A DNA stretch of 64,000 nucleotides from Molanna angustata (Eukaryota > Arthropoda > Insecta > Trichoptera > Molannidae), in assembly GCA_963576475.1 (NCBI GenBank), contig OY754967.1, positions 25,122,651-25,186,650 on the forward strand. The letters run 5' to 3'. The position numbers were made by a program, and so were the translations under genes. The notes below the pieces were generated by a model. The model searched no databases and was not told where the DNA came from. It was given only the letters and a program-made list of their open reading frames with translations. Positions 51,118 to 63,160 of this stretch are shown here, in pieces; within the stretch, counting starts at the first letter, position 1, and every line of letters starts with the position of its first letter.

Positions 51118-51744
51118 ATCGACTATTTGAAAAAACTATTTTTGTCTATCGTCCAATTTATATCACGCTCAAGAAATGATAATCTAAGAAAAAAATCTAA
51201 AAAAAGAAGTGAATTATTTTCTGCGACAAGCTGCCACGAAAGTAAATGGATCGTTTGGTAAATATTTCTGGGAGTGGACAGGTGACCATCGCAGAACAAC
51301 GTTGACAAATTAATTTCATTTTTTTTACTAGCGTGACGAAAGCTAATTCGTTTGATATATTTCATTATAAATATAGAATTATTTACAGGTATATAAATTA
51401 ATGGTTGTTAATGTAGCGATGAAGTAATTATAACTTAATTATAATAAGCTTTATTGTTAATTAATTCAAAAAACTAATTAAATCGACGTGTCAGTTCTTA
51501 AATTATTTTGATAATATATACATACGTATACCATCACGGAATTTCCCACAATGTGAGATGACCAGCAACAGGTGCGCAGCTGTGCATTACCTTGTAAAAG
51601 GAAGCGCGACACGTGCGTATATGCACACACACCAGATAATCATATTTGAAAATAATTTTCAAAATAAAGAATAATTTATATATTTTATGTATCGTTGATT
51701 TAATCAATATCAATTTAAATAAAAACCAAAATTGTATCATATAC
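51118..51744. other. unassigned AT-rich DNA
   Basis: No feature seen. Confidence 0.5.
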
Positions 51745-51842
51745 TTCTTCTTCTTTCTCGTATGTCCTGTCGGGTCCCACCGACGTTGGCGATAACTTCC
51801 CTTTCCTGTGCGGTGTAGAACAGGTCCTCCACGCGCCATTTC
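51745..51842 (-). pseudogene. RTE-like LINE 3' end remnant, AAG tail
   Basis: The minus strand reads WRVEDLFYTAQEREVIANVG then GTRQDIRERRR into an AAG tail (CTTCTTCTTTC at 51745). Compare the related end at 16085-16215. Confidence 0.65.
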
Positions 51843-52329
51843 AAATACTAATAATCAAATAATCCCGGCCCATTTTCAAATACTTATAATAATCAACTTA
51901 TCAAGTGGAAAAAAGTTAAATAATTGTTTTTACTTATTTTAAGTAGGTATATAATAATATTTTGTTATAATGTAATTCCATCACGAACTCTCAGTCAACA
52001 AACTGGAATTAATTTACTAATAATATTCTCATTTATTCATCTTCAGGTTTTGTGGCATTTTTGAGTGGGGTTTGAGGATACATTTGTATAAAAATCACCA
52101 ATAATTCTATAAATCTTGTTTTATGAAAATAATGTGAATTCTATAATGTGAAAATATTGTGTACTTTGGAGAGAATCAAATGTAAAAAATCTGATCTTAA
52201 CCAACAAGATGTACAGTAAATACGAAACTTTTTTTTTGTAGTTGGTTATTTTTCATTTTATTGTATGCGAATCAATGAGAACTAAACCAAATTCATGCCT
52301 GTTATAACGTTATAACCACACCAAGCTCT
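51843..52329. other. unassigned AT-rich DNA
   Basis: A stretch near 51893-51930 (AGTGGAAAAAAGTTAAA) resembles 4485-4510 next to the truncated hammerhead, so a PLE-type remnant is possible. Confidence 0.35.
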
Positions 52330-53010
52330 TTCCTTCATTGGTTATTGATGCCTACAAATTTGAGGTTGTGGAAGATTTTACATACCTGGACTCACAGGTC
52401 AATAATAAGAACGTGTTGTTCTTATTATTGACATGTGACATCAATGAGATAAGTCTAGTAAGCGGATAGTGGTACCCAACAGAAGCTACTTTGGACTTAC
52501 AAGCCAACTTAAATCCCGTCTACTTTTTAAGGAAAACCAAAGTCACTCTCTATAAAACCCTGATAAGACTTGTCCTTTTGTGTGCGTCAAAATCGTAGAG
52601 TTTAACAAAGCAGGATGAACAAGCCCTAGACATATTTGAAAGGCGCATCCTGCGACGCATATATGGTCCAGTTTGTGAGAAGGGTGTCTGGAAGGAGAAG
52701 ACACAATGCCGAACTCTATTAGCTGTATGGTGATATAAGTGCAATACGTGTTGTCAAGATCGAAAGACTTCGATGGCTCGATCACGTACAGTGAACGGAA
52801 GACGGGGAGCCGGCAAAGAGTCAAGGAATGTTATTCCATTGGGAAGAAGATGGGAGGGTAGGCCAAAACTTCGCTGGCTGGATGGAGTCACAGCCGATTG
52901 CAGAGTGCTCGGTGTGAACTGGAAAACTGCCCCTCTGGATAGAAGAGGTTGGTGACTGATCTTGGAGGCAACTAAAACCCCCCAAGGGTTATAAAGCTAT
53001 AGAGAGGAAA
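52330..53010 (+). pseudogene. RTE-like LINE C-terminal region, decayed
   Basis: Plus strand: FEVVEDFTYLDSQVNN, a hairpin interruption, then KTKVTLYKTLIRLVLLC and EQALDIFERRILRRIYGPVC, EKGVWKEK. After frameshifts come SRNVIPLGRRWEGRPKLRWL, DGVTADCRVLGVNWKTAPLD, RRGW-stop and LILEATKTPQGL. The order matches other post-RT regions in this window. A 60-codon frame (52773-52955) is only a surviving piece. Confidence 0.88.
52398..52432. repeat. perfect 15-bp-stem hairpin inside the LINE remnant
   Basis: GTCAATAATAAGAAC (52398-52412), loop GTGTT, exact complement GTTCTTATTATTGAC (52418-52432). It falls between SQVNN and the CDI residues of the LINE frame. Confidence 0.92.
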
Positions 53011-53707
53011 AAGTATACGAATATTTGCTACGTTCGTTATTTTTTTTACGAAACTGCATATGACAATTTCCTTGTGAATATTTAAGTTTATCAATAGAAA
53101 GAGGAGTCAATAAATTATAATCCTAACATTTTTTTCTGTTTCAATTAATTTTGATAGAATATTTTTTATCAAATTACCTACTTTTTATGTGAAACGATGA
53201 AATTAGTTGACTCAACACATAGAAAGCTATTGTTTGGGGGGCATGTTGTTCTCGCAAATGCCTAACGTGGATGTTTTCTTAAACTTTGAAATTAGCTTCC
53301 TGAAGATATATATTCCTGAATTCTCGAGAAAACGTAAGCATAGGCATTAAACATAAATCTGTCTTGTGTACAATGCATGTGCTACAATGTGTATTTTATC
53401 TTTTTGGGAGGTTACAGCTATTAATTACCTGGCGGAAATAGTGGCTGTCCCCGTGTCTTACATAAATCATCCTCTTACAAAGAGAATAATTGAGATTTAG
53501 TTTCTCTATTTACATTTCTATGGTACATAGGCGTTTAGTTGAATCACATTCAATTAGTGATGTGTGGAGTCAATCATGGTCGTATTTTTCTCAAAGACCG
53601 TCTCTAGATTTGAATTTTCAAGACTTATCAGGCATTGCATTTCAACAAAGATTTTAGTAAAAATATTTTAGTTCCTTGATATTGAGTAGATATTCGATAG
53701 TCGACAG
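53011..53707. other. unassigned AT-rich DNA
   Basis: No feature seen. Confidence 0.5.
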
Positions 53708-53709
53708 TA

Positions 53710-53875
53710 TGTCCTATTCTGATTCGTTAAAATATATCTCTGAATTTAGTATATGAGAAATGTCAAAAAGTTGACTGCATTTATATGGGACACATTACGT
53801 CACACCGCGTGGATAAAATCCTTTTATCCACGGTTGCCCGTTGATTTAGACGTTGAACCTAATCAGAATAGGACA
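53710..53875. mobile_element. 166-bp MITE, 15-bp perfect TIRs, TA duplication
   Basis: TGTCCTATTCTGATT at 53710-53724 and its exact reverse complement at 53861-53875, flanked by TA on both sides, as for Tc1/mariner-type elements. The centre holds an 11-bp-arm hairpin (CGTGGATAAAA, TCC, complement, 53808-53832). Confidence 0.88.
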
Positions 53876-54024
53876 TAGTAAGTTTATCTGAAAATAAGAA
53901 AGATTTTAAAAATTTAACCAAGATTGTAAACACATTTATGTAGTTATGAGCAAATACAACGCATAACTTGCAATTTTTTCCCTCACCACTACTTCTATAA
54001 ATCCAAGACCATGACATTTGATAA

Positions 54025-54180
54025 GTTTCGTCTTCTTCAGCTAGGACTATGTCCTGTTGTTCTCAGAACCTGCTCCTGGGAGGTGGATATTCAGCTGTCC
54101 TTTCAACATTTAGGTGGTTTTTCGGGGGTCTGCTATCAGCAGGATTCTCGTCTATCTTTACCACTAGGTCATCTTTTTTT
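54025..54180 (-). pseudogene. possible LINE 3' end, AAG tail
   Basis: Minus-strand residues such as GQLNIHLPGAGSENNRT precede GAAGAAGACGA (CGTCTTCTTC at 54027). They resemble the ends of AAG-tailed RTE-like elements, but weakly. Confidence 0.4.
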
Positions 54181-54251
54181 TTTTAACATGTCTACGTAGG
54201 GGACACCAGCTATTAGGATTTGGGTCCATTTTGCTCTTCCGAAGAAGCGCA

Positions 54252-54392
54252 CTACGTAGCGTTGGGAGGGGTTTGCAGTCTAGAAAAGAGTTTATTGATT
54301 CGGATTTTAAAAAGACCCGGGTTGTACGAAGGTGGAAACACAGAATTCGGAAGATCGTTCCACAGTCGGGCTGCTGTATTAATAAAGGAATT
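54252..54392 (-). pseudogene. Jockey-superfamily LINE C-terminus (second family)
   Basis: The minus strand reads NSFINTAARLWNDLPNSVFP, PSYNPGLFKIRINKLFS and ends in a stop. This is the RTARLWNxLPxxVFPxxYNxxxFKxxVxKHL type of LINE end, distinct from the RTE-like tails around it. The 3' UTR continues toward 54180 and ends in an A run (TTTTTTTTTTT). Confidence 0.75.
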
Positions 54393-54620
54393 TTACCCAC
54401 GTGATCTCTCCAGAAGCGTCTTATTGCTTTTCCCCATCGCACAACATCACAGATTTTTCTTATATCCTTTCTCTATCTCAGAGGGTGACTTCTGCAATGG
54501 GCCGTACAGAGTCTTCATCTCCGTGGTTCTAAGGAGGCTTTTTGCTCTAGTGATGTCAGCTCTTGTTTCAATCCAGTATGTCATGATTGGTCCTACACTG
54601 GTCTTGTAGATCCTCACTTA
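54393..54620 (-). pseudogene. RTE-like LINE post-RT fragment
   Basis: Minus strand: TSVGPIMTYWIETRADITRA, KSLLRTTEMKTL, and after frame changes CDVVRWGKAIRRFWRDHVG. This is the RPxxxYxxETRAD...LRTxEMKxLR...WxxHV arrangement of RTE-like elements. It joins directly to the other LINE family at about 54393, where one inserted into or beside the other. Confidence 0.8.
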
Positions 54621-55368
54621 ACTCTCCTTCAGTATGTCCCTGTTTTTCCATGCAGCATTTCTTTGGCATTCAGCCACGACACCGGCCTTGTTTTCTTGCT
54701 CACTTAGGTACATACTTCATCACAAAGGTTATTGCTGCTAGATATTTCGACACTCAAGTACCTACTTTAATAGCATCACTTGTTATATAATGTTATTCTA
54801 AATTACAAGTTTGATATATTTTTTAACAAAAATTGATTTAATTGATGAAAAAAATTTGTCTCATTAACTTAGAGACTAAATTCAAAATTAAGACAAAGGT
54901 TAAACTAGATTTATTCAAGACCAAGATAGAGATTATTCAAGATTAAGACCAATATGACACCCATACCTACACTTGATATGACACTATACCTACACTTACC
55001 CATCTCATTCATTTGACAGCAGACAATGGTGTGCCTACACCAAGTTAAACATTAGACAAGATTATTATCAGTTAATGAAAACATGAATAAATTAAAACTA
55101 CTAATCACAAAAATGGCAGTGACAATTAAGACGTAAGAAACGTCAAATAGACGTTTTCCATAAACGTATATAGCTTCTGGAAATGCTTAAATTTTAACTT
55201 AAGTGTACCATTTAATATGTTTAATTTGTTCCTACTGAGATCTTTATTAAACTCAAAATGAATAAGAAGAAAAATAGATCAAATACACGCTTACGAGTAA
55301 GTTTGACATGAATATTTAAAATTTTAAGCGATACCAAGGATTTTAAGGAAATTGTAGTGAATACATGT
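54621..55368. other. unassigned DNA
   Basis: No feature seen beyond possible continuation of the LINE remnant to about 54720. Confidence 0.4.
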
Positions 55369-55592
55369 ATAATTAAATGAAATAAAACACAACTTTGTGT
55401 ACACCACTACAATTATAATTTTTATTCAAATGAATAAAAAATCCCTCTACATGTTACGAGAACAAAGTTCCCTTCCTCAGAAGGTTACAAAGTATACTTT
55501 GTATCTTTGATTTGAGGGATTTTTTATTCATTTGAATAAAAATTATAATTGTAGTGGTGTACACAAAGTTGTGTTTTATTTCATTTAATTAT
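55369..55592. repeat. 79-bp perfect inverted repeat with 66-base spacer
   Basis: 55369-55447 and 55514-55592 are exact reverse complements, 79 bases each, with no mismatch. The outer part reads ATAATTAAATGAAATAAAAC and the inner end AAAAATCCCTC. The spacer holds a 16-base palindrome (ACAAAGTATACTTTGT) and a hammerhead-like motif. The layout (inverted copies of one end around a hammerhead) resembles a miniature of the PLE at 28450-30547. Confidence 0.95.
55444..55484 (-). ncRNA. hammerhead-like motif with one core change
   Basis: Minus strand: CCTT (stem I), CTGAGGA (core), AGGGAACTTTGTTCTC (6-bp stem II with TTT loop), GTAAC (core, expected GAAAC), AT, GTA (cleavage triplet), GAGG (stem I). 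One core A is replaced by T, so activity is doubtful. Confidence 0.5.
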
Positions 55593-56284
55593 TTCAAAAT
55601 GATACCACAAAGTAAAAAACAATCGTTTGTCGATAATACATGTATACCCTAAGTGAAATACAACTGAAATCAAGTGAAATACATCCACAACTTACCCTAG
55701 TTATATCCTAAAGTGGCAGACAGTGATGGTTGATTTAAATAATCACTTCATTCATACTCACACACAGTCTCTAAAACGTTCGCTGACTGTCCATATTTCT
55801 ATTTTTTTTTCTTTAAAATATAATTTAATAATAATTAAAAACTTTTATTGTGATAAAACAACGTGGCAGACCTATTTCCCGCAGGCAATTTCTACCAGTC
55901 AACCACCATAGTAAATTCAATCAGTTACTGGAATAATCAACAAGAGAATACAAAATAAAAAAAATAAGAAATTAAAAATACAAAATAAAACAAAATAAAA
56001 AATAATAATGCCTACACCAGGTAAAGACACTATGTTTGTTGGATAGGGGATAGGAGAGGGAAAATCTTAGAGGGACAAAGGGAAAAAAGACGTGAGTTTG
56101 TGGCTATGTGGATAAAAAGTGTGACTTCAGACGCTTTTTGAATGCTATCAAACTAGGCTTTTTGATTACTATTAATATACATAGTCATGTTATGCTATCT
56201 CAGAAAACGATATCAATTTTATTTTGTTTGCTTCTCGGGCAACATGCAGTACATCTAGGTACTATACTCGTACACTTTACTTCC
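55593..56284. other. unassigned AT-rich DNA
   Basis: A-rich simple sequence at 55950-56010. A 67-codon plus frame (56108-56311) has no motif. Confidence 0.45.
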
Positions 56285-56560
56285 GATGCCCGTACAACTC
56301 CGGTCTCCTGAATAATGGATTTCCAATACATACTTCCTGTCAGCAGCAACGGACTCCCAATCCTCACAAACATTCAGCACATTCAAATCTCGGGTGACAT
56401 TGTCCATCAATATCTGCCTTGGTCTTCCCAGAGGTCTCTTGTCCGCAGGATTATATAGCAGGATGCGTTCTGTCGCTCTTTCTTCTCCCGATCTGACGAC
56501 ATGTCCAATCCTGGGTAATATTCTAAACCTGATCTCACTAGAGGTTAAGGGTTGCCCTAT
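56285..56560 (-). pseudogene. RTE-like LINE C-terminal end
   Basis: Minus strand: RIGHVVRSGEERATERILLY, NPADKRPLGRPRQILMDNVT, RDLNVLNVCEDWESVAADRK. This is the GHV...GRPRxRWxDxVxxDLxxL...DWxxVAxDRxxW order of RTE-like C-termini. No start, and its 3' end is lost. Confidence 0.75.
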
Positions 56561-57486
56561 AGTATATAGGTAGGTAGGTACTATATCAAATAGAACCAGG
56601 GAACTTTGGCTTAGGAGTCAAATATCTAACTATCTGTACCCCGAAAGTCGACTAATTGACCAATAACTTAATCAAACATACGTTGTGTGGAAAATGACTG
56701 TTTTTCATAATTTTCCACCATGCCTATAACCTACGATACGCGGTGCAAAATGTCAGGAAAACACGATAAGTTCATTCTTATTCTAAAATATTCACATAAA
56801 TTGGATTAATTTGCAACAAAACAATGACATAAGCTTTTTGTAGGTATTGTGTGAAAACAAACAGTATTTATCTGTATAAATAATATATTTACATTACTTG
56901 CGATACATTTTGGCACGAATCCACGTTTTCAGAGAATTCATAATTATTCATGAAGTACCTACATTGTCACCATTATATTAATCTCAATATACTGCTATTG
57001 ATGGTTATATTTATGTAAATTATAGATATCTGCTATGACTATTTTTTATTCGGCATAATGTATTATAATCAAATTTTAATACTTGGTCAAATATAAGGAT
57101 TTCCCTTATATAATATGCGGAACTGTTTTCAATATGATTTTTCTAATCTTAGTTCCCTATTGCATGATATTATGACATGTTCCTACAATTAAGGGTTTTG
57201 ATCACTTTTCGCTAGATCATCTCACCATAATGAAGTTTTCCTTTCCTGTTCTACATCTTATTAAATGTATACTACATAACACAACAGTTAATTCAGGTAC
57301 ATTGTATCGAACATCATCTCACTTAAGTATGTATAAAAATGTTCATTAAAAATAATACTTTTATTTAGGCAATAACGATTACCTTTGATTCCCAAAAAGA
57401 TCACACTAAGAATGTAAGTAAATAAAACAATGTAGGAATGAAAAAACTCAAATTCTATAAAACAGCTCGGTTTTCTATTTGATCAT
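56561..57486. other. unassigned AT-rich DNA
   Basis: A short GGTAGGTAGGTACTATA run near 56565. No other feature seen. Confidence 0.45.
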
Positions 57487-57998
57487 CCAGGGCTGCGTTC
57501 ATAATGAACGCCGAGTGCACTTAGTGACACTCTAAGCCGTTCATAATGACCGTAAACAGACGAGACGCTCGAAAGACACTCTGCGGCGTTCAGATTGAAC
57601 GTGTACGCACCAAACGCTTGATAAAATTGTCGGGTGAAAAACGACAGTTAGTATCTTTTGACTATTTTATCTGTGGTACATATAATGTCAGTTGACATTA
57701 TTTATGATGACAATATGCATTCACAAAGAGGTTAATTTATGAAAATATCATTCGAAAATTACTAATAAAAGGTTAGAGGTCATTATTTACTCCACTGCCC
57801 AATTGTTATCTTTCGATGAAAATATAACTTAAAAAGAGACATGTATGATAAATGATATTTGACATTTAAAACTCCCGATGCTGCGTACAGATCGTAACGC
57901 CGCGCCGCTCGAAAGCGTTTAGTGAGATTGGTGTGAAAAACTGCAACTTCAGGTACATCCGACGCCCGACGTCGAGCGTTATGTCTGAACACAAACCT
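57487..57998. mobile_element. candidate TIR element with GCGTTCA-N3-TGAACGC palindromes
   Basis: The left end CCAGGGCTGCGTTCATAATG and the reverse complement of the right end CCAGGTTTGTGTTCAGACAT agree at most positions. Inside, GC-rich segments repeat short palindromes (GCGTTCATAATGAACGC and variants at 57493, 57537, 57579). They also repeat CGCTCGAAAG at both sides. The middle is AT-rich and non-coding. No clean target duplication. Confidence 0.55.
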
Positions 57999-59904
57999 GG
58001 TTCAACAATTCACTGGGAACCCTTGCTTTTTCAAAAATCTAGTGTCTTGTGTGTTTTTGTTATCAAAACGTAGGCAAAACTTTCTTTCTAATCTGGTTAT
58101 TACTTTATATTGGTATGGCCTATCAGCGGAGACTTATAATTGGCTGTGTAATTATTATAGCTGTTGCTGTCTTCATAAAAATTATAAATAAGTAAAAAAA
58201 ATAATTTACCCGGAAAAATATATGGAAAATTTTCCATAATACTTTTTCTGTTATTTAATTTATTCTACTTTTATCATTATTGATGCATGATCAATGAAAA
58301 CTAATAACACTTAGGATTAAATACAACATGAAGCATCTTTGATTAACGATAAAACATAATTTATTAGTATACTTACATATCTATTAATTAATTATAATTT
58401 ATATTAACTCAGTGATGGTGTGTTCAACGTATTATTTGATTACCTTTTGCAGAAGTACGAAGGCGTCCATCATCTGAAACACATTACTAACTTTTTTTGT
58501 AGGTGTCAAAAAAATTTAGTTTTCGATTTGACAAAATCGTCACAAGTTTAAAAACTCATTTTAGATCATTCTAAATTTTCTGAAACTTCATAACTATATA
58601 CGTGCCATTCCTATTGTTAATCTTGGAGTATGTATGATAATATTAGGTAGTAGTATGGCTTGATAATATTCGGTACATCATTCAAATGAATAAACTGCAA
58701 AATTGACCGTTTGAACTTTATTGCACGTTGATTTGAAATGTTTCCATTTCGTGAGGGGGACCAACTACAAAAAAAAAACTTGTATCTGATATACTATAAT
58801 GCCCAAAGATCATTTAATTTTACTAAAAGGCCTTTTTATATCTTCTTTTTGACAGCCGTATGTATCAATAATTCTCGTTGCTAGTTGAAAATACCTACTT
58901 ATATAAAGAAACATATACGTCGTATATAACTTGTAATAAACGTATAGAATTTCAACACGGTTCATAAAGTTTCTATTGTATATCAACATGTTATTGATGT
59001 TGAGTCAAATTACAAACAATTTGTCATAACTTTTATGATCACAATATCAAACAATTAAATTTTATAACTGTTTCATATGGTTAACAATGTTCTGATTGTG
59101 AATCTGGGTATTATAAATTAATTTAATGCGTAAATTATATCTAGAGTTTATGATTCCCTGCTGTAGCACCTAACCATGCATTATTTTTAATGCTGGTAAT
59201 AAAATATCTGATAAATATAAACAGTCGAAACAATAAACAAATCATCATCTTAGTATCTAGATCATTAATTAAAATGATCATTAAATAGCTTTATATGGAC
59301 ATCTACAAATTTAAATAATCAATATAGGCATTTCGACTATGAGTTCTCTTAGGGTCAAATTTCCAACTACATACGATGTGGAAAGAACAAATGAAAAAAT
59401 TACATAATGAACAAATCTAGTCTGGGTCTTGCATGTTCTTGCATAAAATGCAAGACCAAGAACAAGACTGCATGTGTCACTACAAGAGTAAAACCAGCTA
59501 AAAACTGCACATCAATTGTACGGTGTACTTCTCTCCGATGATTTTCCACTCACTCATAATTAATTTCAAAAATTGATCTATTAAATATATTAAAAATAAA
59601 TTAAGTAGGTACTTTATAATAATAAGATTTTATTTCAGGGGGTGCAATGCAACACAAACCATATCATATATACATCATTAAAGAATTAAAATAATAAAGA
59701 ACAAACAAAACATAAAAAAGAAAAGAATTGCACATTAATTTGTAAATACAAAAAATAATAAATAAATAAATATAAACTTATATAACCGTAATAACTTTAA
59801 CTGTGTTAAAATATCTATTGAAATCACTTCAGTTACTGCAAAATTGATGTCCATCTTCTGTGAATTGGAGAGTCAAGCCACATACCAGCCTCTCGAACAA
59901 TGGA
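57999..59904. other. unassigned AT-rich DNA
   Basis: No repeat copies, coding frames or RNA motifs recognised. Confidence 0.5.
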
Positions 59905-60121
59905 ATTGCTAGATCTTCACATCCTCATTCTTGTATCAACTTTCTTGCGTCTTTGGAGAGCGGCAAAGCCATGAACCCCGCGCTCTGCAAACATTTGAGA
60001 TTCATTGCTGAACCTGGGTAATCCGAGCATTTTCCGAAAGGAATTATTGTATTGCACTCTCATAGTATTATAAGACTGACGTGTGTCTACCCACAGCTCA
60101 CTTGTATACAGATCAGTACAA
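59905..60121 (-). pseudogene. LINE, C-terminal part (third piece of a split element)
   Basis: Minus strand: CTDLYTSELWVDTRQSYNTM, RVQYNNSFRKMLGLPRFSNE, SQMFAERGVHGFAALQRRR. It continues in frame from the piece at 63217-63397 once the Helitron between them is removed. This is the FYTxxLW...ALRVQYNNAFRxLLxLPR...MFAExRVxGFxAxxR end of an RTE-X/L2-like LINE. Confidence 0.88.
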
Positions 60122-60150
60122 TCTAAAGTAATAAAGCAATCAAAATGTTA

Positions 60151-60187
<37 letters not shown>

Positions 60188-61074
60188 TCTCACGCTTTCT
60201 GAAAAACCAAGAGCATCTAAAAATCTAATTTATGTGCGAACATGTACCAGTATACCTGATGCAGTGTCACGCTAAAAATAATGCGATAAAAATGCTGAAT
60301 TTCAAAAATATTTCAATAATTATTTTTTTCATACAAAATTTTCCAAGTCATATCTGTCAAAAAAGTGTACATTTTGCACGCAAATATCTGTTAGTTTAAA
60401 AGTTATAAGTACGTATTTACACGAAAAAAATATATTTTCAAGTATAACTTAGCGTTTAAGTGAAAAACATGGTGAATGTTTTGTATAATTATAATGTATA
60501 CTTAACTTATTTTTAATGTAAGCGTTTTGTACATAAACGCCGCCATTTTAATATCTTTTCATACAATATTTCATTTTCCTACCGAATGAATATGTTCTTG
60601 AAAATAATAAACCTTTGAAATAAATGTAATTATGAAATAATTAAATGAAACACAAGACATTACAGCAAGTTTAAAGACATATATTGTAAAAATGTGCTTA
60701 TTATTAGTAAAGATATAGGCATAATAAAATTGCATAATTTGTAAATAATATTTGATTTTTCTGACAATTTTCATTTTTATGGCATCGAACAAACCAATGT
60801 AGGTACCTACATATTCAAAAAAGTCTCAAACCATTTGATATTTTAAGCGTATTGGAATGGTTACTATGGTAACGGAAAGATTCTGATATTCAAATAAAAT
60901 TTGTTATGAATAGAATTTCTTTAGAATATTGTTGTAGGTAGGTACCTACCTATTACTATTTACTTACAAATCAACAATATACTGATTTCCTATCGGAAAA
61001 TTGTATGCGATGTACTCCTAAACCGTTTGTCCGATTACAATGAAACTTTGGTGAATTGTCGAGCGTGTGCCCGG

Positions 61075-61470
61075 GATGGTTTCTGGATTTAAACTTTTTT
61101 CTTATTCTTCTTCTTCTTCGTGTATTTGGTCATTTAACCTATGAAGGGGGAGTATCCTGGGAAAAGAAGGTCCGACTGTCCCTCCATCTCTTCGCAGGTC
61201 TTCCAGGACGGTTTGTGGATTTTAACTTTTTTCTTCTTCTTCTTCATCGTGTAATTGGTTATTTTACCTATAAAGGTGGACTATCCTGGGAGAAGAAGGT
61301 CCAATTTTCCTTCCATATCTTCGCAGGTATCTGGATTTGAACTTTTTTTCTTCTTCTTCTTCGTGTATTTAGTCATTTTACCTATGAAGGTGGAGTATCC
61401 TGGGAAAAGAAGGTCTTTTCATCTCTTCGCGGTTCTTCCAGGATGGTTTCTGGATTTAAACTTTTCTTAA
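61075..61470 (+). repeat. 115-130-bp array in Helitron C4
   Basis: Three to four units like those at 35100-35770. Confidence 0.9.
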
Positions 61471-61489
61471 CCGACTGAAGAGACGGGAT

Positions 61490-61620
61490 GTAATTAATGA
61501 AGGGAAGGGACGTAATGAGGAATTGAAGGTACGGGAGGTACTGAAGGGCCTGAAGGGACGGGAGGTACTGAAGGGTCTGAAGCGACGGGAGGTACTGAAG
61601 GGTCTGAAGCGACGGGTCTT
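61490..61620 (+). repeat. 27-bp array in Helitron C4
   Basis: Four to five units of GACGGGAGGTACTGAAGGGT plus CTGAAGC. Confidence 0.9.
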
Positions 61621-61624
61621 TTTC

Positions 61625-62410
61625 TTTTTCTTAATTTTATGTAGACCTTTAGGACAGTTTTTATACAAACTATTTCCTATATTCTATTCATCTTCTTCTT
61701 CTTTTATGTATACATTTGGGTCAGTTTTTATAAAAATTATTTCCTATAGTCTAATTATTCTTCTTCTTCATTTACGTAGACTTTTGGGAGAGTTTTAATA
61801 CAAACTATTTCCAATAGTCTTATTAATTTCTTTTTCTTTTATGTAGACCAAAGGTGAGTTTTTATACAAACTTTTTCTATAGTTTAATTATTATTCTTTT
61901 ATATAGACCTTTGAATCAGTTTTTATATTAACTATTTCCTATAGTCTTATTCATCATCTTTTATGTAGACCTTTGGTCAGTTTTTATACAAACAATTTCC
62001 AATAGTCTAATTCTTCTTCTTCTTCTTTTTTGTAGACCTTTGGGTGAGCTTTTATACATACTCCTATTGTCTAATTCATCTTTTTTTATGTAGATCTTAC
62101 TTATGTAGTCAGTTTTTACACAAACTATTTCCTTTAGTCTTTTTCTTCGTTTTCTTATTTTATGTAGAACATGGGTGAATTTTATGCAAACTATTTCTTA
62201 TAGATTAATCTTCTTCTTCTTTTATGAAGACCTTTTGGTTTGTTTTCATACAATCTATTTCCAATAGTCTTATTCATCTATTTTATGTATTTTAACTTAT
62301 TTTACGTAGACCATTGGGATAGTTTTTTATACAAACTATTTCGTATAGTCTTATACTTATCCGTCTCTTTTTTATTTAGACTTTTGGGTTAGTTTTAAGT
62401 CGAATAGTCT
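61625..62410 (+). repeat. about 60-bp array in Helitron C4
   Basis: About thirteen units containing TTATGTAGACCTTTGGGT, AGTTTTTATACAAACTATTT, CCTATAGTCTAATTCTTCTT. The inverse of the array in C2. Confidence 0.9.
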
Positions 62411-63160
62411 ATTGTGCAGAAATATTTTTAACGATATGCATACTTGATGAAAATACATATGTAAAAACGAATGGATTGTGGGATGTGACGATGTAACCTG
62501 CACTAGAATCTTTTCAATACTTTTGTTTAATCAAATTTAAACCATTTATATCATCCTATTTTGAATCATTTTCAACACCTACGCATTTGATTTAGTTGAC
62601 AATATTTAAAGAATGGGGGTTGTGGCCATTACTGAACTCTTCACAACGTTTATATTCAAATTAAAAACTACTTACCATAGTTTAAGTCTTCTTCTTCTTC
62701 GTTAATGTAGACTTTTGTGTCAATTTTAAGTCTATTAGCCTTATTGTGCAAAAATATAATGCACACTCGATGCAAAAATATAAAAACGAATATTATGATG
62801 TGACCAACACTAGATCTTTTCAGTACATTTGTTTAATCAAATTTTAACCACATCCCAACATCCAAAATTACTAAATTTTCAATAGGTACATATTAAAATT
62901 TATTTCGATGATAATATTTAAAAATGGGGGTTGTGGCCAAACCAATCTCTTTACAACGCTGATAAACAGTCATATTTAAAACCATTTCGCATAGTCCATG
63001 CGTGCAGAAATTTTGTATATTATACTTCATTCACACTTTATAAAAAATAATGGGTTGTGGCCATCACTTGAACATTTTACAATCAAATTCAATCATATTT
63101 CAAACCACTTTTCATAGTCCGATTTTGCAAAATAATTGGGTGACAATATTATAAAAACGA
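62411..63160 (+). repeat. larger GGCCACAACCC-type units at the Helitron 3' end
   Basis: Five or six diverged units of roughly 120-150 bases, each with GGGGTTGTGGCCA or GGGATGTGACCA followed by an ACAACGTTTAT-type segment. Equivalent units occur at 25260-25980, 36300-37070 and 12830-13030. Confidence 0.85.
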
